From a virus: 64,000 nucleotides of DNA. This document shows, one piece after another, positions 42,714 to 49,807 of this stretch (positions are counted from its first letter, which is position 1; every line of letters starts with the position of its first letter). The stretch covers positions 35,096 to 99,095 of the IMG/VR virus record IMGVR_UViG_3300020469_000023; one strand, 5' to 3'. The notes under the pieces are model-generated. The model saw nothing but the letters and a program-made list of their open reading frames with translations, was not told where the DNA came from and did not search any database. Made by a program: the position numbers and the translations under genes.

Positions 42714-43250
42714 ATGGCAGTAAACTCAACAGTACAAGTAGATGACCAGAATTTAACTACGAATCTAAACTATCTACAACCAACTGGATTCAAACTCTTA
42801 ATAGATAGAGTTAAATATCCTAATCTAGAATACTTTTGTCAAGGTGTTGCACACCCTAGTGTACAATTAAATCCTGTAGAATTACCTACAAGAAGAATTA
42901 CATCTGTACCACTTGCTGGTGATAAGATAACTCATGGTGAAATTACATTTACAATTATACTTGATGAAAATATGACTGGTTATAATGAAATGTTTAATTG
43001 GTTACAAAGACTTGTGAATGATGGGCAAGTAAATCCTATTGCAAGAAACACTAAGTTTCCAACATATGCAGATATAACTCTTGCAATACTGTCAAGTCAC
43101 AATAACACTACTCAAAAAATTAGATACAAAGATTGTTTGCCTACTGGTTTAGGTGCTATAAACTTTGTTACTACAACTGGTTCTGTAACGTACTTAACAT
43201 TCGATGCTACGTTTAGATTTAGTCAATTTGAGATAACAAAACAAACTTAA
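42714..43250 (+). CDS. Tail-tube-like (gp19/gp54-type) structural protein
   Basis: 178 residues, beta-rich. GDKITHGEITFTIILDENMTGYNEMFNWLQRL (about 65-96) parallels the GDRTFESWTATIINDTDFNVRNAMERW region of the gp19 tail tube in this window (57 kb). It is probably a tube-fold protein: a baseplate-tail initiator or completion protein. A true paralog of gp19 rather than a copy. Leaderless by promoter geometry; late expressed. Confidence 0.7.
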   Translation: MAVNSTVQVDDQNLTTNLNYLQPTGFKLLIDRVKYPNLEYFCQGVAHPSVQLNPVELPTRRITSVPLAGDKITHGEITFTIILDENMTGYNEMFNWLQRLVNDGQVNPIARNTKFPTYADITLAILSSHNNTTQKIRYKDCLPTGLGAINFVTTTGSVTYLTFDATFRFSQFEITKQT

Positions 43251-43251
43251 T

Positions 43252-44334
43252 ATGAAAATAATAAAAACAGAAACTCCAAAAGATGTCGTTGAATATGATG
43301 GAGAAGAATATCCAGCAAACTTAGACCCGACAGATATAGTAGAAATTTTTCAAACACCACTTACTGGTGCATATAACTGGGACTATACTGTTCAAGATAA
43401 TCGTATTAAAAAACTATATGAATTAGGTAAAGAACTTAATTGGAATGTAGAAGTTGATGTTGATTGGTCACCAAAAAAAGTAGAAATAACAAACGAAGAG
43501 TTTGAGTTTGAAGATAATCAATGGTCAGACCACCCAGAATATAAAAAATGGGACACACCAAAACGTATGGAGTTTTTTAAAGATTTAGAAAGTTGGGGAA
43601 CAAGTCAGTTTCTTCATGGCGAACAAGGGGCATTATTAGTTGCAAGTCAATTAACATCGTGTGCGCCAACATTTAATGCAAAATTATATGCGGCCTCACA
43701 AACATTCGATGAAGCGAGGCATGTTGAAGCATTTAATAAGTATATTCAAACAAGATTAGGAAGACGATGGCCTATTGGTACAGCATTAAAAGGACTTTTA
43801 GATAAGATACTTACAGACCCTAGATGGGATTTAAAATTTATTGGTATGCAAGTAGTTATTGAAGGTTTAGCATTAGCGGCCTTTCAAGCGGCAAAAGAAG
43901 GTACTAGTGACCCTGTTTATAAACAAATGCTCGAATATATTATAAGAGACGAGGCGAGACACGTGACGTTTGGTATAAATTATCTTACCGACTTTGTTAC
44001 GACACTCTCAAAAGAAGAACAACTGGATAGAGCAAAGTTTGCCTTAGAAGCATGTACTGTCAGTAGAAACAGATTAAAAGCATATGAAGTATGGAATAAA
44101 TATAGTCTAAATATAGAAGAGACAGAACAGTATCAAAAAGAACATATATTTCAAACACAATTTCAAGATACTTTGTTTAGTAGAATAATGCCTAATCTTA
44201 AAAAGATAGGATTATTACAAGACGAATTAATACCTGAATATGATAAACTAGGTGTGATGGGTTATGTAAATGGTGATAATGATTTTGAAACAAGTTGGGA
44301 AGAACTTAGTAAACCGCTCAAGGAGGCAGTATGA
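43252..44334 (+). CDS. Ferritin-like diiron-carboxylate protein (R2-/oxygenase-like)
   Basis: 360 residues. A four-helix diiron site is visible: Glu124, Glu154 with His157 (DEARH), Glu204, and Glu234 with His237 (DEARH). The double ExxH pattern is typical of ribonucleotide-reductase-R2-like and ferritin-like oxygenases. Tyrosyl-radical and R1 partner are not evident here, so function is open: a ribonucleotide reductase-like, hydroxylase or lipid/amine oxygenase role. Follows the structural gene by one base in the late plus-strand unit. Confidence 0.8.
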   Translation: MKIIKTETPKDVVEYDGEEYPANLDPTDIVEIFQTPLTGAYNWDYTVQDNRIKKLYELGKELNWNVEVDVDWSPKKVEITNEEFEFEDNQWSDHPEYKKWDTPKRMEFFKDLESWGTSQFLHGEQGALLVASQLTSCAPTFNAKLYAASQTFDEARHVEAFNKYIQTRLGRRWPIGTALKGLLDKILTDPRWDLKFIGMQVVIEGLALAAFQAAKEGTSDPVYKQMLEYIIRDEARHVTFGINYLTDFVTTLSKEEQLDRAKFALEACTVSRNRLKAYEVWNKYSLNIEETEQYQKEHIFQTQFQDTLFSRIMPNLKKIGLLQDELIPEYDKLGVMGYVNGDNDFETSWEELSKPLKEAV

Positions 44335-44531
44335 CAGAAGATATAATTAATGTATTAATTAAACAATGTGAAGCAGGGATAGAAAGACACAAAATGAATG
44401 TTCGTGTCTTAACAGAAAAGAATGTAGGTCTTGCTGAACATGGTGACTTGATAATTACAATAGAAGGTGAATTAGACAAGGTTGCAAACTACGAAGATAG
44501 ACTAGCAGTATTAAAAAAATACTTTACATAA
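44331..44531 (+). CDS. Small hypothetical protein
   Basis: 66 residues, helical, no motif. Its ATG overlaps the stop of the diiron gene (ATGA). Likely co-translated with it. Function unknown. Confidence 0.6.
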   Translation: MTEDIINVLIKQCEAGIERHKMNVRVLTEKNVGLAEHGDLIITIEGELDKVANYEDRLAVLKKYFT

Positions 44532-44551
44532 TCTGCCTAATACTGTATAAT
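44523..44551 (+). promoter_or_regulatory. Early-type promoter TTTACA-17-TATAAT
   Basis: Plus strand; -35 with one mismatch (44523-44528), 17-nt spacer, consensus -10 (44546-44551). Drives uvsY with AGGAA before its ATG. Confidence 0.65.
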
Positions 44552-44574
44552 AAGCAGTTTATAGGAAATATATC

Positions 44575-45024
44575 ATGATAAATTTAGAATCAATACTTGC
44601 TGAGTGGAAAGAAGACTCACAAATATCAAAGAATCAACTAGACGAAGTATCTAGAATCACACCAGCATTACACTCGAAATATTTAGAATATCTCTCACTT
44701 ACTAAACTACGTATGAAGAAAGCAGAATTCGAACAAAAGAATCTGTTAAAAGAGAAATGGTTATATTATGAAGGTAAAATGCCACAAGAAGATATAGAAT
44801 CACGAGGTTGGAAAGCAGACCCTTATGATGGACTTGTTATCACAACAAAAGGTCAGAAAGAAAATTGGTATGATACTGATAAAGAAATTCAAGATTCTGA
44901 ACTGAGAATACAATATTTACAAACAACTATTGATACGCTAACTGAAATAGTTAACAATCTTACATGGCGACATCAAACGATATCGAACATGATTAAGTGG
45001 AGACAGTTCGAAACTGGTATTTAA
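44575..45024 (+). CDS. uvsY: UvsY, recombination mediator
   Basis: 149 residues (T4 UvsY is 137). All-helical, basic/acidic mix; the middle segment KEKWLYYEGKMPQEDIESRGW (about 61-81) and the C-terminal TIDTLTEIVNNLTWRHQTISNMIKWRQFETG match T4 UvsY. It helps UvsX displace single-stranded-DNA binding protein. The stop overlaps the uvsW start. Confidence 0.85.
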   Translation: MINLESILAEWKEDSQISKNQLDEVSRITPALHSKYLEYLSLTKLRMKKAEFEQKNLLKEKWLYYEGKMPQEDIESRGWKADPYDGLVITTKGQKENWYDTDKEIQDSELRIQYLQTTIDTLTEIVNNLTWRHQTISNMIKWRQFETGI

Positions 45025-46520
45025 TGCGACCCGCAAACACAATAGAGATAGGTCTAAAAGACCACTCGATGATGTTGATAGATGCCGAAGGTCATCAACT
45101 CAAAGAATTATCTGAATATTTTTCATTCTTTGTCCCTGGACATAGATATATGCCAGCATTTAAACGTAAAGTGTGGGATGGCAAAATAAGATTATTTAAT
45201 CAAATGACACGTGAGTTAAATGTCGGTCTATATCCACATATAAAGAAGTTTGCTCTTGATAGAATGTATCCAATCCAACTTGTTGATAATGATGAGTATG
45301 GACATCCTGAACTTAAGAATAAAATACAACACAAGTCTTTAATAAAGTATCTTGATAGTCTCGATGCACCTTTTGAGATAAGAGATTATCAATACGATGC
45401 AATCTCACATGGTATCGAAAACAAAAGATGTTTATTATTGTCACCGACTGGTAGTGGTAAATCATTTATCATTTATAATCTGCTACGCTGGTATGCTGAC
45501 AATCATGATAAGAAGATGTTAGTTATTGTTCCGACAACAAGTTTAGTAGAACAATTATATAAAGACTTCTATGAATATGGGTTTGATGTTGATAATGAAG
45601 TGCATCGTATCTATTCTGGTAAAGATAAGATAACAGATAAACGTATCATTATATCTACGTGGCAATCTATCTATCGTCTTAAGTTTGATTGGTTTGAGCA
45701 GTTTGGTGCTGTCTTTGGCGATGAAGTTCATTTATTTAAAGCAAAGTCATTGACTGGTGTAATGAACAAATGTAAGAATGCTGAGTATCGTTTTGGTACT
45801 ACAGGTACTTTAGATGGGACAGAAACAAATAAACTAGTACTTGAAGGTCTATTTGGTATGACTCATAAAGTTATCGCAACACGTGATTTACAAGTTCGTG
45901 GTACTCTTGCTGGTTTAGATATTAACGTCTTACTATTAAGATATCATAATGATGTATGCCACATGATGAAAGGTAAGACATATCAAGATGAAATTGATTA
46001 TATTGTACGTCATGAAAAACGTAATAACTTTATTAAGAACATGACTTTAGATTTAGAAGGTAATACATTAGTCTTGTTTCAGTTTGTTGAAAAACATGGT
46101 AAAGAACTCTTTGAAATAATTAAAGATGATGCAGAAAAAAATCGAAAAGTTTTTTATGTATCTGGTGAAGTAGATGCGAAAGATAGAGAGCAGATAAGAG
46201 GTATCGTTGAAACACAAAAGAATGCAATAATTGTCGCATCATTAGGGACATTTAGTACAGGCATAAATATAAAGAACTTACACAACATTGTCTTTGCAAG
46301 TCCAAGTAAAAGTCAAATAAAAGTATTACAGTCGATTGGTCGAGGTTTACGACAATCAGATGATGGCAGTAATACAACTTTATATGATATAGCAGATGAT
46401 ATGCATGTCAAGTCACATAAGAACTTTACATTGAGACATAGTGGAGAAAGAATAAAGATATATGCGAAAGAACAATTTCCATATAAAATTATTCCTATTA
46501 ATTTAAAAGGTGATAAATAG
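45024..46520 (+). CDS. uvsW: UvsW, RNA-DNA/recombination helicase
   Basis: 498 residues from the TAATG overlap (T4 UvsW is 503). SF2 motifs: SPTGSGKSF (Walker A, about 132-140), DEVHLF, TGTLDG, SLGTFSTGINIKNL and QSIGRGLRQ. It unwinds R-loops and branched DNA; in T4 it shifts replication from origins to recombination. An in-frame ATG nine codons earlier overlaps uvsY and is rejected. A late box lies in its last codons. Confidence 0.93.
   Translation: MRPANTIEIGLKDHSMMLIDAEGHQLKELSEYFSFFVPGHRYMPAFKRKVWDGKIRLFNQMTRELNVGLYPHIKKFALDRMYPIQLVDNDEYGHPELKNKIQHKSLIKYLDSLDAPFEIRDYQYDAISHGIENKRCLLLSPTGSGKSFIIYNLLRWYADNHDKKMLVIVPTTSLVEQLYKDFYEYGFDVDNEVHRIYSGKDKITDKRIIISTWQSIYRLKFDWFEQFGAVFGDEVHLFKAKSLTGVMNKCKNAEYRFGTTGTLDGTETNKLVLEGLFGMTHKVIATRDLQVRGTLAGLDINVLLLRYHNDVCHMMKGKTYQDEIDYIVRHEKRNNFIKNMTLDLEGNTLVLFQFVEKHGKELFEIIKDDAEKNRKVFYVSGEVDAKDREQIRGIVETQKNAIIVASLGTFSTGINIKNLHNIVFASPSKSQIKVLQSIGRGLRQSDDGSNTTLYDIADDMHVKSHKNFTLRHSGERIKIYAKEQFPYKIIPINLKGDK
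46512..46519 (+). promoter_or_regulatory. Late-promoter-like GATAAATA
   Basis: One mismatch from TATAAATA, 5 nt before the ATG at 46525, inside the 3' end of uvsW. Confidence 0.55.
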
Positions 46521-46524
46521 TATT

Positions 46525-47010
46525 ATGGAAGTAAAACATTTTAAGTTAGACACAGGAGAGGAACTCTTGTGCGAAGTGGTTGAGTGGTATGATGAAGAAG
46601 GATTCGAAGACGAAATAATTATTCGTAAAGCGGCCAAATTAGTTTACACTAAAACTAAAACTGGTATACCTTTTTATTCGCTTCGCCCATGGATGGTATA
46701 TCAAGAAAATCTTACAGACGTTATGACATTAGATAGAAATCATATTGTTGGTATGGCAACACCTCCAGATTATTTAGTTATACAATGGGAAGATGCTATT
46801 CTAGATATGCAAGAACTTCATAATGATAGACAAGCAGAGACTAAAAAAAGAATTGAAGAGTTTACAAAAAGAGCAGAACAAAAACCACAAAAACCGATAT
46901 CAGAAGTGATAGATGATTTATTAAATACTATGGATGGTGCCAAAGAGCAATTTAAAGACAATGTAATTGAGTTATTTCCTAACGATGAAAAGGACGATAC
47001 GATTCATTGA
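46525..47010 (+). CDS. Hypothetical protein, Lsm/SH3-like N-terminus
   Basis: 161 residues from the ATG at 46525. The first 80 residues are strand-rich (FKLDTGEELLCEVVEW, KTKTGIPFYSLRPW, and so on), a pattern like Lsm or SH3-type barrels; the rest is a long charged helix (about 105-160). Such proteins are common in marine T4-like phages; no function is known to me. Ahead of the gp55 gene. Predicted leaderless late transcript. Confidence 0.65.
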   Translation: MEVKHFKLDTGEELLCEVVEWYDEEGFEDEIIIRKAAKLVYTKTKTGIPFYSLRPWMVYQENLTDVMTLDRNHIVGMATPPDYLVIQWEDAILDMQELHNDRQAETKKRIEEFTKRAEQKPQKPISEVIDDLLNTMDGAKEQFKDNVIELFPNDEKDDTIH

Positions 47011-47036
47011 TATTCAGCGCCCCGGAGAACTTTAAG

Positions 47037-47065
47037 ATTATACCACACAGAACATAAATTGTCAA
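47037..47065 (-). promoter_or_regulatory. Early-type promoter pointing left, antisense to 46.5-47.0 kb genes
   Basis: Minus strand perfect -35 TTGACA (47060-47065) and -10 TATAAT (47037-47042), 17-nt spacer. No annotated leftward gene follows; the RNA would be antisense to the gene at 46525-47010 and perhaps to uvsW. Confidence 0.7.
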
Positions 47066-47080
47066 CCATTATTTTAAAGA

Positions 47081-47109
47081 TTGACTAAATATGTAATATA
47101 GAGTATAAT
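47081..47109 (+). promoter_or_regulatory. Early-type promoter TTGACT-17-TATAAT for gp55
   Basis: Plus strand; -35 (47081-47086) with one mismatch, consensus -10 (47104-47109), 17-nt spacer; leader about 20 nt before gp55. Confidence 0.75.
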
Positions 47110-47135
47110 ACACAACAATTAAATATGGATATATT

Positions 47136-47747
47136 ATGACAGAGAAAAAATTAAAACCACAAGAAAAACCACACTATGTAAACAATAAAGATTTTTCATT
47201 AGCAGTAGTTGATTATTGTCAAGTCGCAGAGAAGGCAAAGAAACAAAAATCTAAAAAAGTACCAATTGTTCCAAATTACATTGCAGAATGTTTTCTTAAG
47301 ATTGCTGAAGGTCTATCACACAAATCAAACTTTATAAGATATACTTATCGAGAAGAAATGGTAATGGACGCTGTAGAAAATTGTTTGAAAGCAATTAAGA
47401 ACTATGATATTAAAACTGCAACAAGAACTGGTACACCAAATGCATTTGCATACTTTACTCAGATATCTTGGTATGCATTTCTACGTAGAATCGAAAAAGA
47501 AAAGAAACAACAAGACATTAAGTTAAAGTATATCGCTAACGTTGGTATAGACGAACTAGTTGACAATCAAGATGGCGATACGCCTAGTGATGAAGCAATG
47601 GCATTCGTTGATAATCTTCGTTCAAGAATTGATGGCGTAAGAGCAAATGATTTATATTGGAAAGATATTGTTACAGAAGAAAAAAAGAAGACAAGAAAGA
47701 GACGTGCTGTAAATGTTGATTCTGACTTAAAAGACTTCTTAACTTAG
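47136..47747 (+). CDS. 55: Late-transcription sigma factor, T4 gp55
   Basis: 203 residues (T4 gp55 is 185). AVENCLKAIKNYDIKTATRTG...NAFAYFTQISWYAFLRRIEKE (residues 77-129) is the sigma-region-2-like core that melts TATAAATA. In T4 it acts with gp33 and the gp45 clamp at late promoters; the many TATAAATA boxes in this window match. Its 3' end may form a hairpin with downstream bases. Confidence 0.9.
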   Translation: MTEKKLKPQEKPHYVNNKDFSLAVVDYCQVAEKAKKQKSKKVPIVPNYIAECFLKIAEGLSHKSNFIRYTYREEMVMDAVENCLKAIKNYDIKTATRTGTPNAFAYFTQISWYAFLRRIEKEKKQQDIKLKYIANVGIDELVDNQDGDTPSDEAMAFVDNLRSRIDGVRANDLYWKDIVTEEKKKTRKRRAVNVDSDLKDFLT

Positions 47748-47806
47748 GTATACAGAACCCCCGGATAAGTCTCTAGTCTATAGTATATATACAAACTAAG
47801 TTTTTT
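47741..47806. terminator. Possible terminator between gp55 and iscA
   Basis: AACTTAG (47741-47747) and CTAAGTT (47796-47802) could pair, followed by TTTTTT on the plus strand. The loop of about 48 nt is long, so this is tentative; if active it ends the gp55 transcript between converging genes. Confidence 0.4.
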
Positions 47807-48131
47807 AGAACTGTACAGAGACTCCACACCCACATGATGCTTCTTCATTAGGGTTTATTATCTTAAAGTATTCGTTAACACCATCGACAATCCAATCTAA
47901 AGTAGAACCTTGAAGAAATGGTATTGAGAGTTTATCTACTACTATATTGAACTTTCCGTAGTCTAGAATAATATCGCTTTCAGTAGTAGATTCAACATAC
48001 TTAATATAATACTCGTACCCAGCACACCCACCAGCAGTAACACCAAGGCGAATACCACTTCGATTGCTATTCTCCGTTCTCTCAATCGCTTTAGATATCG
48101 CTCCATCTGTTAACTCAATATCCATATCCAT
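47805..48131 (-). CDS. iscA: A-type Fe-S carrier, IscA/ErpA-like
   Basis: 108 residues from ATG 48131 (GGAAG seven bases upstream). The three conserved Cys are present: Cys36 (GGCAGYEY), Cys100 and Cys102 (SCGCGVSVQF). A-type carriers hold Fe-S clusters or iron and pass clusters to target proteins. The start overlaps the 3' end of iscU by 17 nt, so the two proteins are likely made together from the late promoter at 48.57 kb. Confidence 0.9.
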   Translation of the reverse strand: MDMDIELTDGAISKAIERTENSNRSGIRLGVTAGGCAGYEYYIKYVESTTESDIILDYGKFNIVVDKLSIPFLQGSTLDWIVDGVNEYFKIINPNEEASCGCGVSVQF

Positions 48132-48561
48132 TCGGGTCTTCCCATTGGTTGTGTTTTCTATGTTTACTTTTTTCTTCCCAATCTTCAACTGCTTTCTTAA
48201 TACCTTCTTCTGCAAGTACTGAGCAATGTAATTTGATAGGTGGTAATTCTAATGCTTCTGCAATCTCTTTATCTTTTATTTGTTTTGCTTCATCAATAGT
48301 TTTACCTTTAAGCATTTCAACAAACATTGTCGATGATGCTATTGCACTACCACACCCATATGTTTTAAACTTGACATCTTCAATTACGTCTGTTTCTGGA
48401 TTAAGTTTGATATCTAATTTCATGACATCACCACATGCTGGTGCTCCAACTAAACCAGTTGCAACATTAGGGTCATTGGGGTCAAATCTACCTACTGCAT
48501 GTTTTTCTGGATTCTTTAATACAGATTCAAATCTGTCTACTACTTTACTACTATATGCCAT
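48115..48561 (-). CDS. iscU: Fe-S cluster scaffold, IscU-like
   Basis: 148 residues from ATG 48561; an upstream in-frame start is rejected because a TATAAATA late box lies 5 nt before this ATG. Scaffold ligands are intact: Cys43 (PACGD, with Asp45), Cys70 (YGCGSAIAS) and Cys113 (LHCSVLAEE). The HscA-binding LPPIK (106-110; LPPVK in bacteria) is kept. It should assemble [2Fe-2S]/[4Fe-4S] clusters with host IscS; no IscS or HscA gene is in the window. Confidence 0.93.
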   Translation of the reverse strand: MAYSSKVVDRFESVLKNPEKHAVGRFDPNDPNVATGLVGAPACGDVMKLDIKLNPETDVIEDVKFKTYGCGSAIASSTMFVEMLKGKTIDEAKQIKDKEIAEALELPPIKLHCSVLAEEGIKKAVEDWEEKSKHRKHNQWEDPNGYGY

Positions 48562-48566
48562 ACTAC

Positions 48567-48574
48567 TATTTATA
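48567..48574 (-). promoter_or_regulatory. T4-like late promoter TATAAATA for iscU-iscA
   Basis: Perfect late box, 5 nt before the ATG at 48561; predicted transcript starts at the ATG. Confidence 0.8.
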
Positions 48575-48576
48575 AT

Positions 48577-48632
48577 AAAAAAAACCCCGGTCAAGGGAAA
48601 GTTGCGAACTTTCTGGTCTACCTCACCGGGGG
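48577..48632 (-). terminator. Strong hairpin terminator
   Basis: Minus strand: CCCCGG...CCGGGG with an inner GAAAGTTCGCAACTTTC hairpin, followed by eight U. Ends the RNA started at 48705. Confidence 0.75.
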
Positions 48633-48705
48633 TGATTGTCTATCGACTTTTGACTTTACGCCGTTACTTTATTTTAGAAATTTACCTCTCTTTCTCATTC
48701 TCAAT
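48577..48705 (-). ncRNA. Candidate 129-nt small RNA with terminator
   Basis: An early-type promoter (48712-48740) reads left into a stretch that ends in a strong hairpin terminator and has no ORF of note. Its 5' end copies the leader of the gene at 16999 (AATACTTGTATT...AGAGGTAAA) but the ATG is lost. It lies directly upstream of the iscU promoter. Could be a regulatory RNA or the remnant of a lost early gene. Confidence 0.55.
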
Positions 48706-48711
48706 ACAAGT

Positions 48712-48740
48712 ATTATAATAGGTTTGGCAACTTTTGTCAA
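48712..48740 (-). promoter_or_regulatory. Early-type promoter TTGACA-17-TATAAT
   Basis: Minus strand perfect boxes (-35 48735-48740; -10 48712-48717), 17-nt spacer. Reads only into the 129-nt candidate RNA. Confidence 0.8.
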
Positions 48741-48763
48741 CCATTTTTTTAAAAATATTTTAC

Positions 48764-48792
48764 TTGACAATTGTTGCTGAACTTGTTATTAT
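48764..48792 (+). promoter_or_regulatory. Early-type promoter TTGACA-17-TATTAT
   Basis: Plus strand; -35 48764-48769, -10 48787-48792. The ATG at 48799 is where transcription should start: predicted leaderless. Confidence 0.8.
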
Positions 48793-48798
48793 AACAAT

Positions 48799-49071
48799 AT
48801 GAATAATCTTACATTTCTAAAAGAAACTACTGATTGGGGTGAATACGAAACTCCTAATAACACTTACATTCTAAATGAGAAGGGTCAGTTAGTCGCTTTT
48901 ATTAGAGAGGGTGAGACTAGAGCAAGACGTTTTGCTACTCCTATCAAAAAGTTTGATAAGAGATACAGAACTTTTGAGAAAGTCAAAGTAACTCCCTCAG
49001 AGTGGGTCTGGGCAGATATCAGATATAGTAAAAAGAAATCTGCTACTTACGGGCCATACACAACAAAATAG
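48799..49071 (+). CDS. Small hypothetical protein, predicted leaderless
   Basis: 90 residues, basic, with several Tyr/Trp residues. No family recognised. The promoter -10 ends six bases before the ATG, so the first coding base is about +1. Lies before bS21, with its own promoter, in a short run of early genes; host take-over or translation role is a guess. Confidence 0.7.
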   Translation: MNNLTFLKETTDWGEYETPNNTYILNEKGQLVAFIREGETRARRFATPIKKFDKRYRTFEKVKVTPSEWVWADIRYSKKKSATYGPYTTK

Positions 49072-49074
49072 TTC

Positions 49075-49103
49075 TTGACAATTTTTGTTTAGTCAAGTAT
49101 AAT
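49075..49103 (+). promoter_or_regulatory. Early-type promoter TTGACA-17-TATAAT for bS21
   Basis: Plus strand perfect boxes (-35 49075-49080; -10 49098-49103), 17-nt spacer. The ATG at 49112 is 8 nt past the -10; transcript leader is 0-2 nt. Confidence 0.85.
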
Positions 49104-49111
49104 ACTAAACA

Positions 49112-49408
49112 ATGAGAAAAAATAACTATAACAGACGTCCACAGAGACCGAAGAAACGAAGATACGATGGACCAAAAGATACTGGTTTAACTGTATATGT
49201 TCGTGATGGCAATGTCGACCAAGCACTCAGAAGATTTAAAAAGAAAGTTAAAACTGCTGGTGTTATTGAAGACATTAAGAAAAGAGAATTTTTTGTTACT
49301 CGTAGAGAGAAACGTAGATTGCTAAAAGATAAAGCAATTCGTAGACAGAAAAGAGAAAACGAAGAATTTAAGAATACTTTCCTTAGGGGAAATAGAGGCA
49401 TTAGATAG
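49112..49408 (+). CDS. rpsU: Ribosomal protein bS21 homolog
   Basis: 98 residues (bacterial bS21 is about 70). VYVRDGNVDQALRRFKKKV (about 29-47), AGVIEDIKKREFFVTRREKRR (about 50-70) and the basic tail match bS21. An extra basic N-terminal extension (1-27) is phage-specific. bS21 sits near the anti-Shine-Dalgarno end of 16S rRNA and influences initiation. A phage copy could swap onto host ribosomes. I recall reports of viral bS21, including in a SAR11 myophage; not verified here. Its own mRNA is predicted to be leaderless. Confidence 0.9.
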   Translation: MRKNNYNRRPQRPKKRRYDGPKDTGLTVYVRDGNVDQALRRFKKKVKTAGVIEDIKKREFFVTRREKRRLLKDKAIRRQKRENEEFKNTFLRGNRGIR

Positions 49409-49506
49409 TCTTTAATTATCTAGCACATAGTCACTATTCGACTAAAGTGAAATCAGAATAGAGTTGGTTACTGAACACCCATGTGAATATGAGAAAGGTC
49501 ACATTA

Positions 49507-49566
49507 CCTCTATAAGGGAAGAGACGAACATTAACTCTTCCCTTAAATGTAGAGGTTGTATTTTTT
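49507..49566 (+). terminator. Hairpin terminator after bS21
   Basis: CCTCTA + TAAGGGAAGAG pair with CTCTTCCCTTA + TAGAGG, then TTGTATTTTTT. A strong stem with a poly-U end. It ends the bS21 transcript; its last base lies at the start of the next late box. The about 100 bases before it hold no gene I can see. Confidence 0.75.
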
Positions 49567-49573
49567 ATAAATA
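49566..49573 (+). promoter_or_regulatory. T4-like late promoter TATAAATA for the riboswitch transcript
   Basis: Perfect late box directly after the terminator; transcription would begin near 49579, just before the riboswitch. Confidence 0.65.
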
Positions 49574-49591
49574 CTAGTGTATAGAAATATA

Positions 49592-49748
49592 CATACGTTC
49601 ATCTTAGTATTATTGACTACTAAGACGGAAGTAGGAAGATAGGAAAACCTCTTTCTTTTTCATAAAGAAAGGTAAGCAAGTAAGCACTTATGGGTCAATA
49701 AATTCCAGTGCTGAACGAGACCGACAATCGACCGAAGGAACGCTATGA
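49592..49748 (+). promoter_or_regulatory. Glutamine (glnA-type) riboswitch
   Basis: Conserved parts of the glutamine-I aptamer are all present in order: CGTTCATC (49596-49603), a CTTAGTA/TACTAAG hairpin, GACGGAAGTAGG, and, after a variable part, CCGAAGGAACGC. The ends pair (GTTC/GAAC). These are the glnA RNA motif hallmarks. It should sense glutamine and control the small peptide gene that follows, probably through translation since GGAGGG precedes the ATG. Confidence 0.85.
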
Positions 49749-49807
49749 GAAGGGTGTACAACGAAAGTTGTATGTACGAAATCGATTAGAAAACTGGAGG
49801 GATACAC

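Noticed and set aside
48149-48718. Plus-strand frame opposite iscU and the small RNA
   Set aside because: Antisense to confidently identified genes; no signals of expression.
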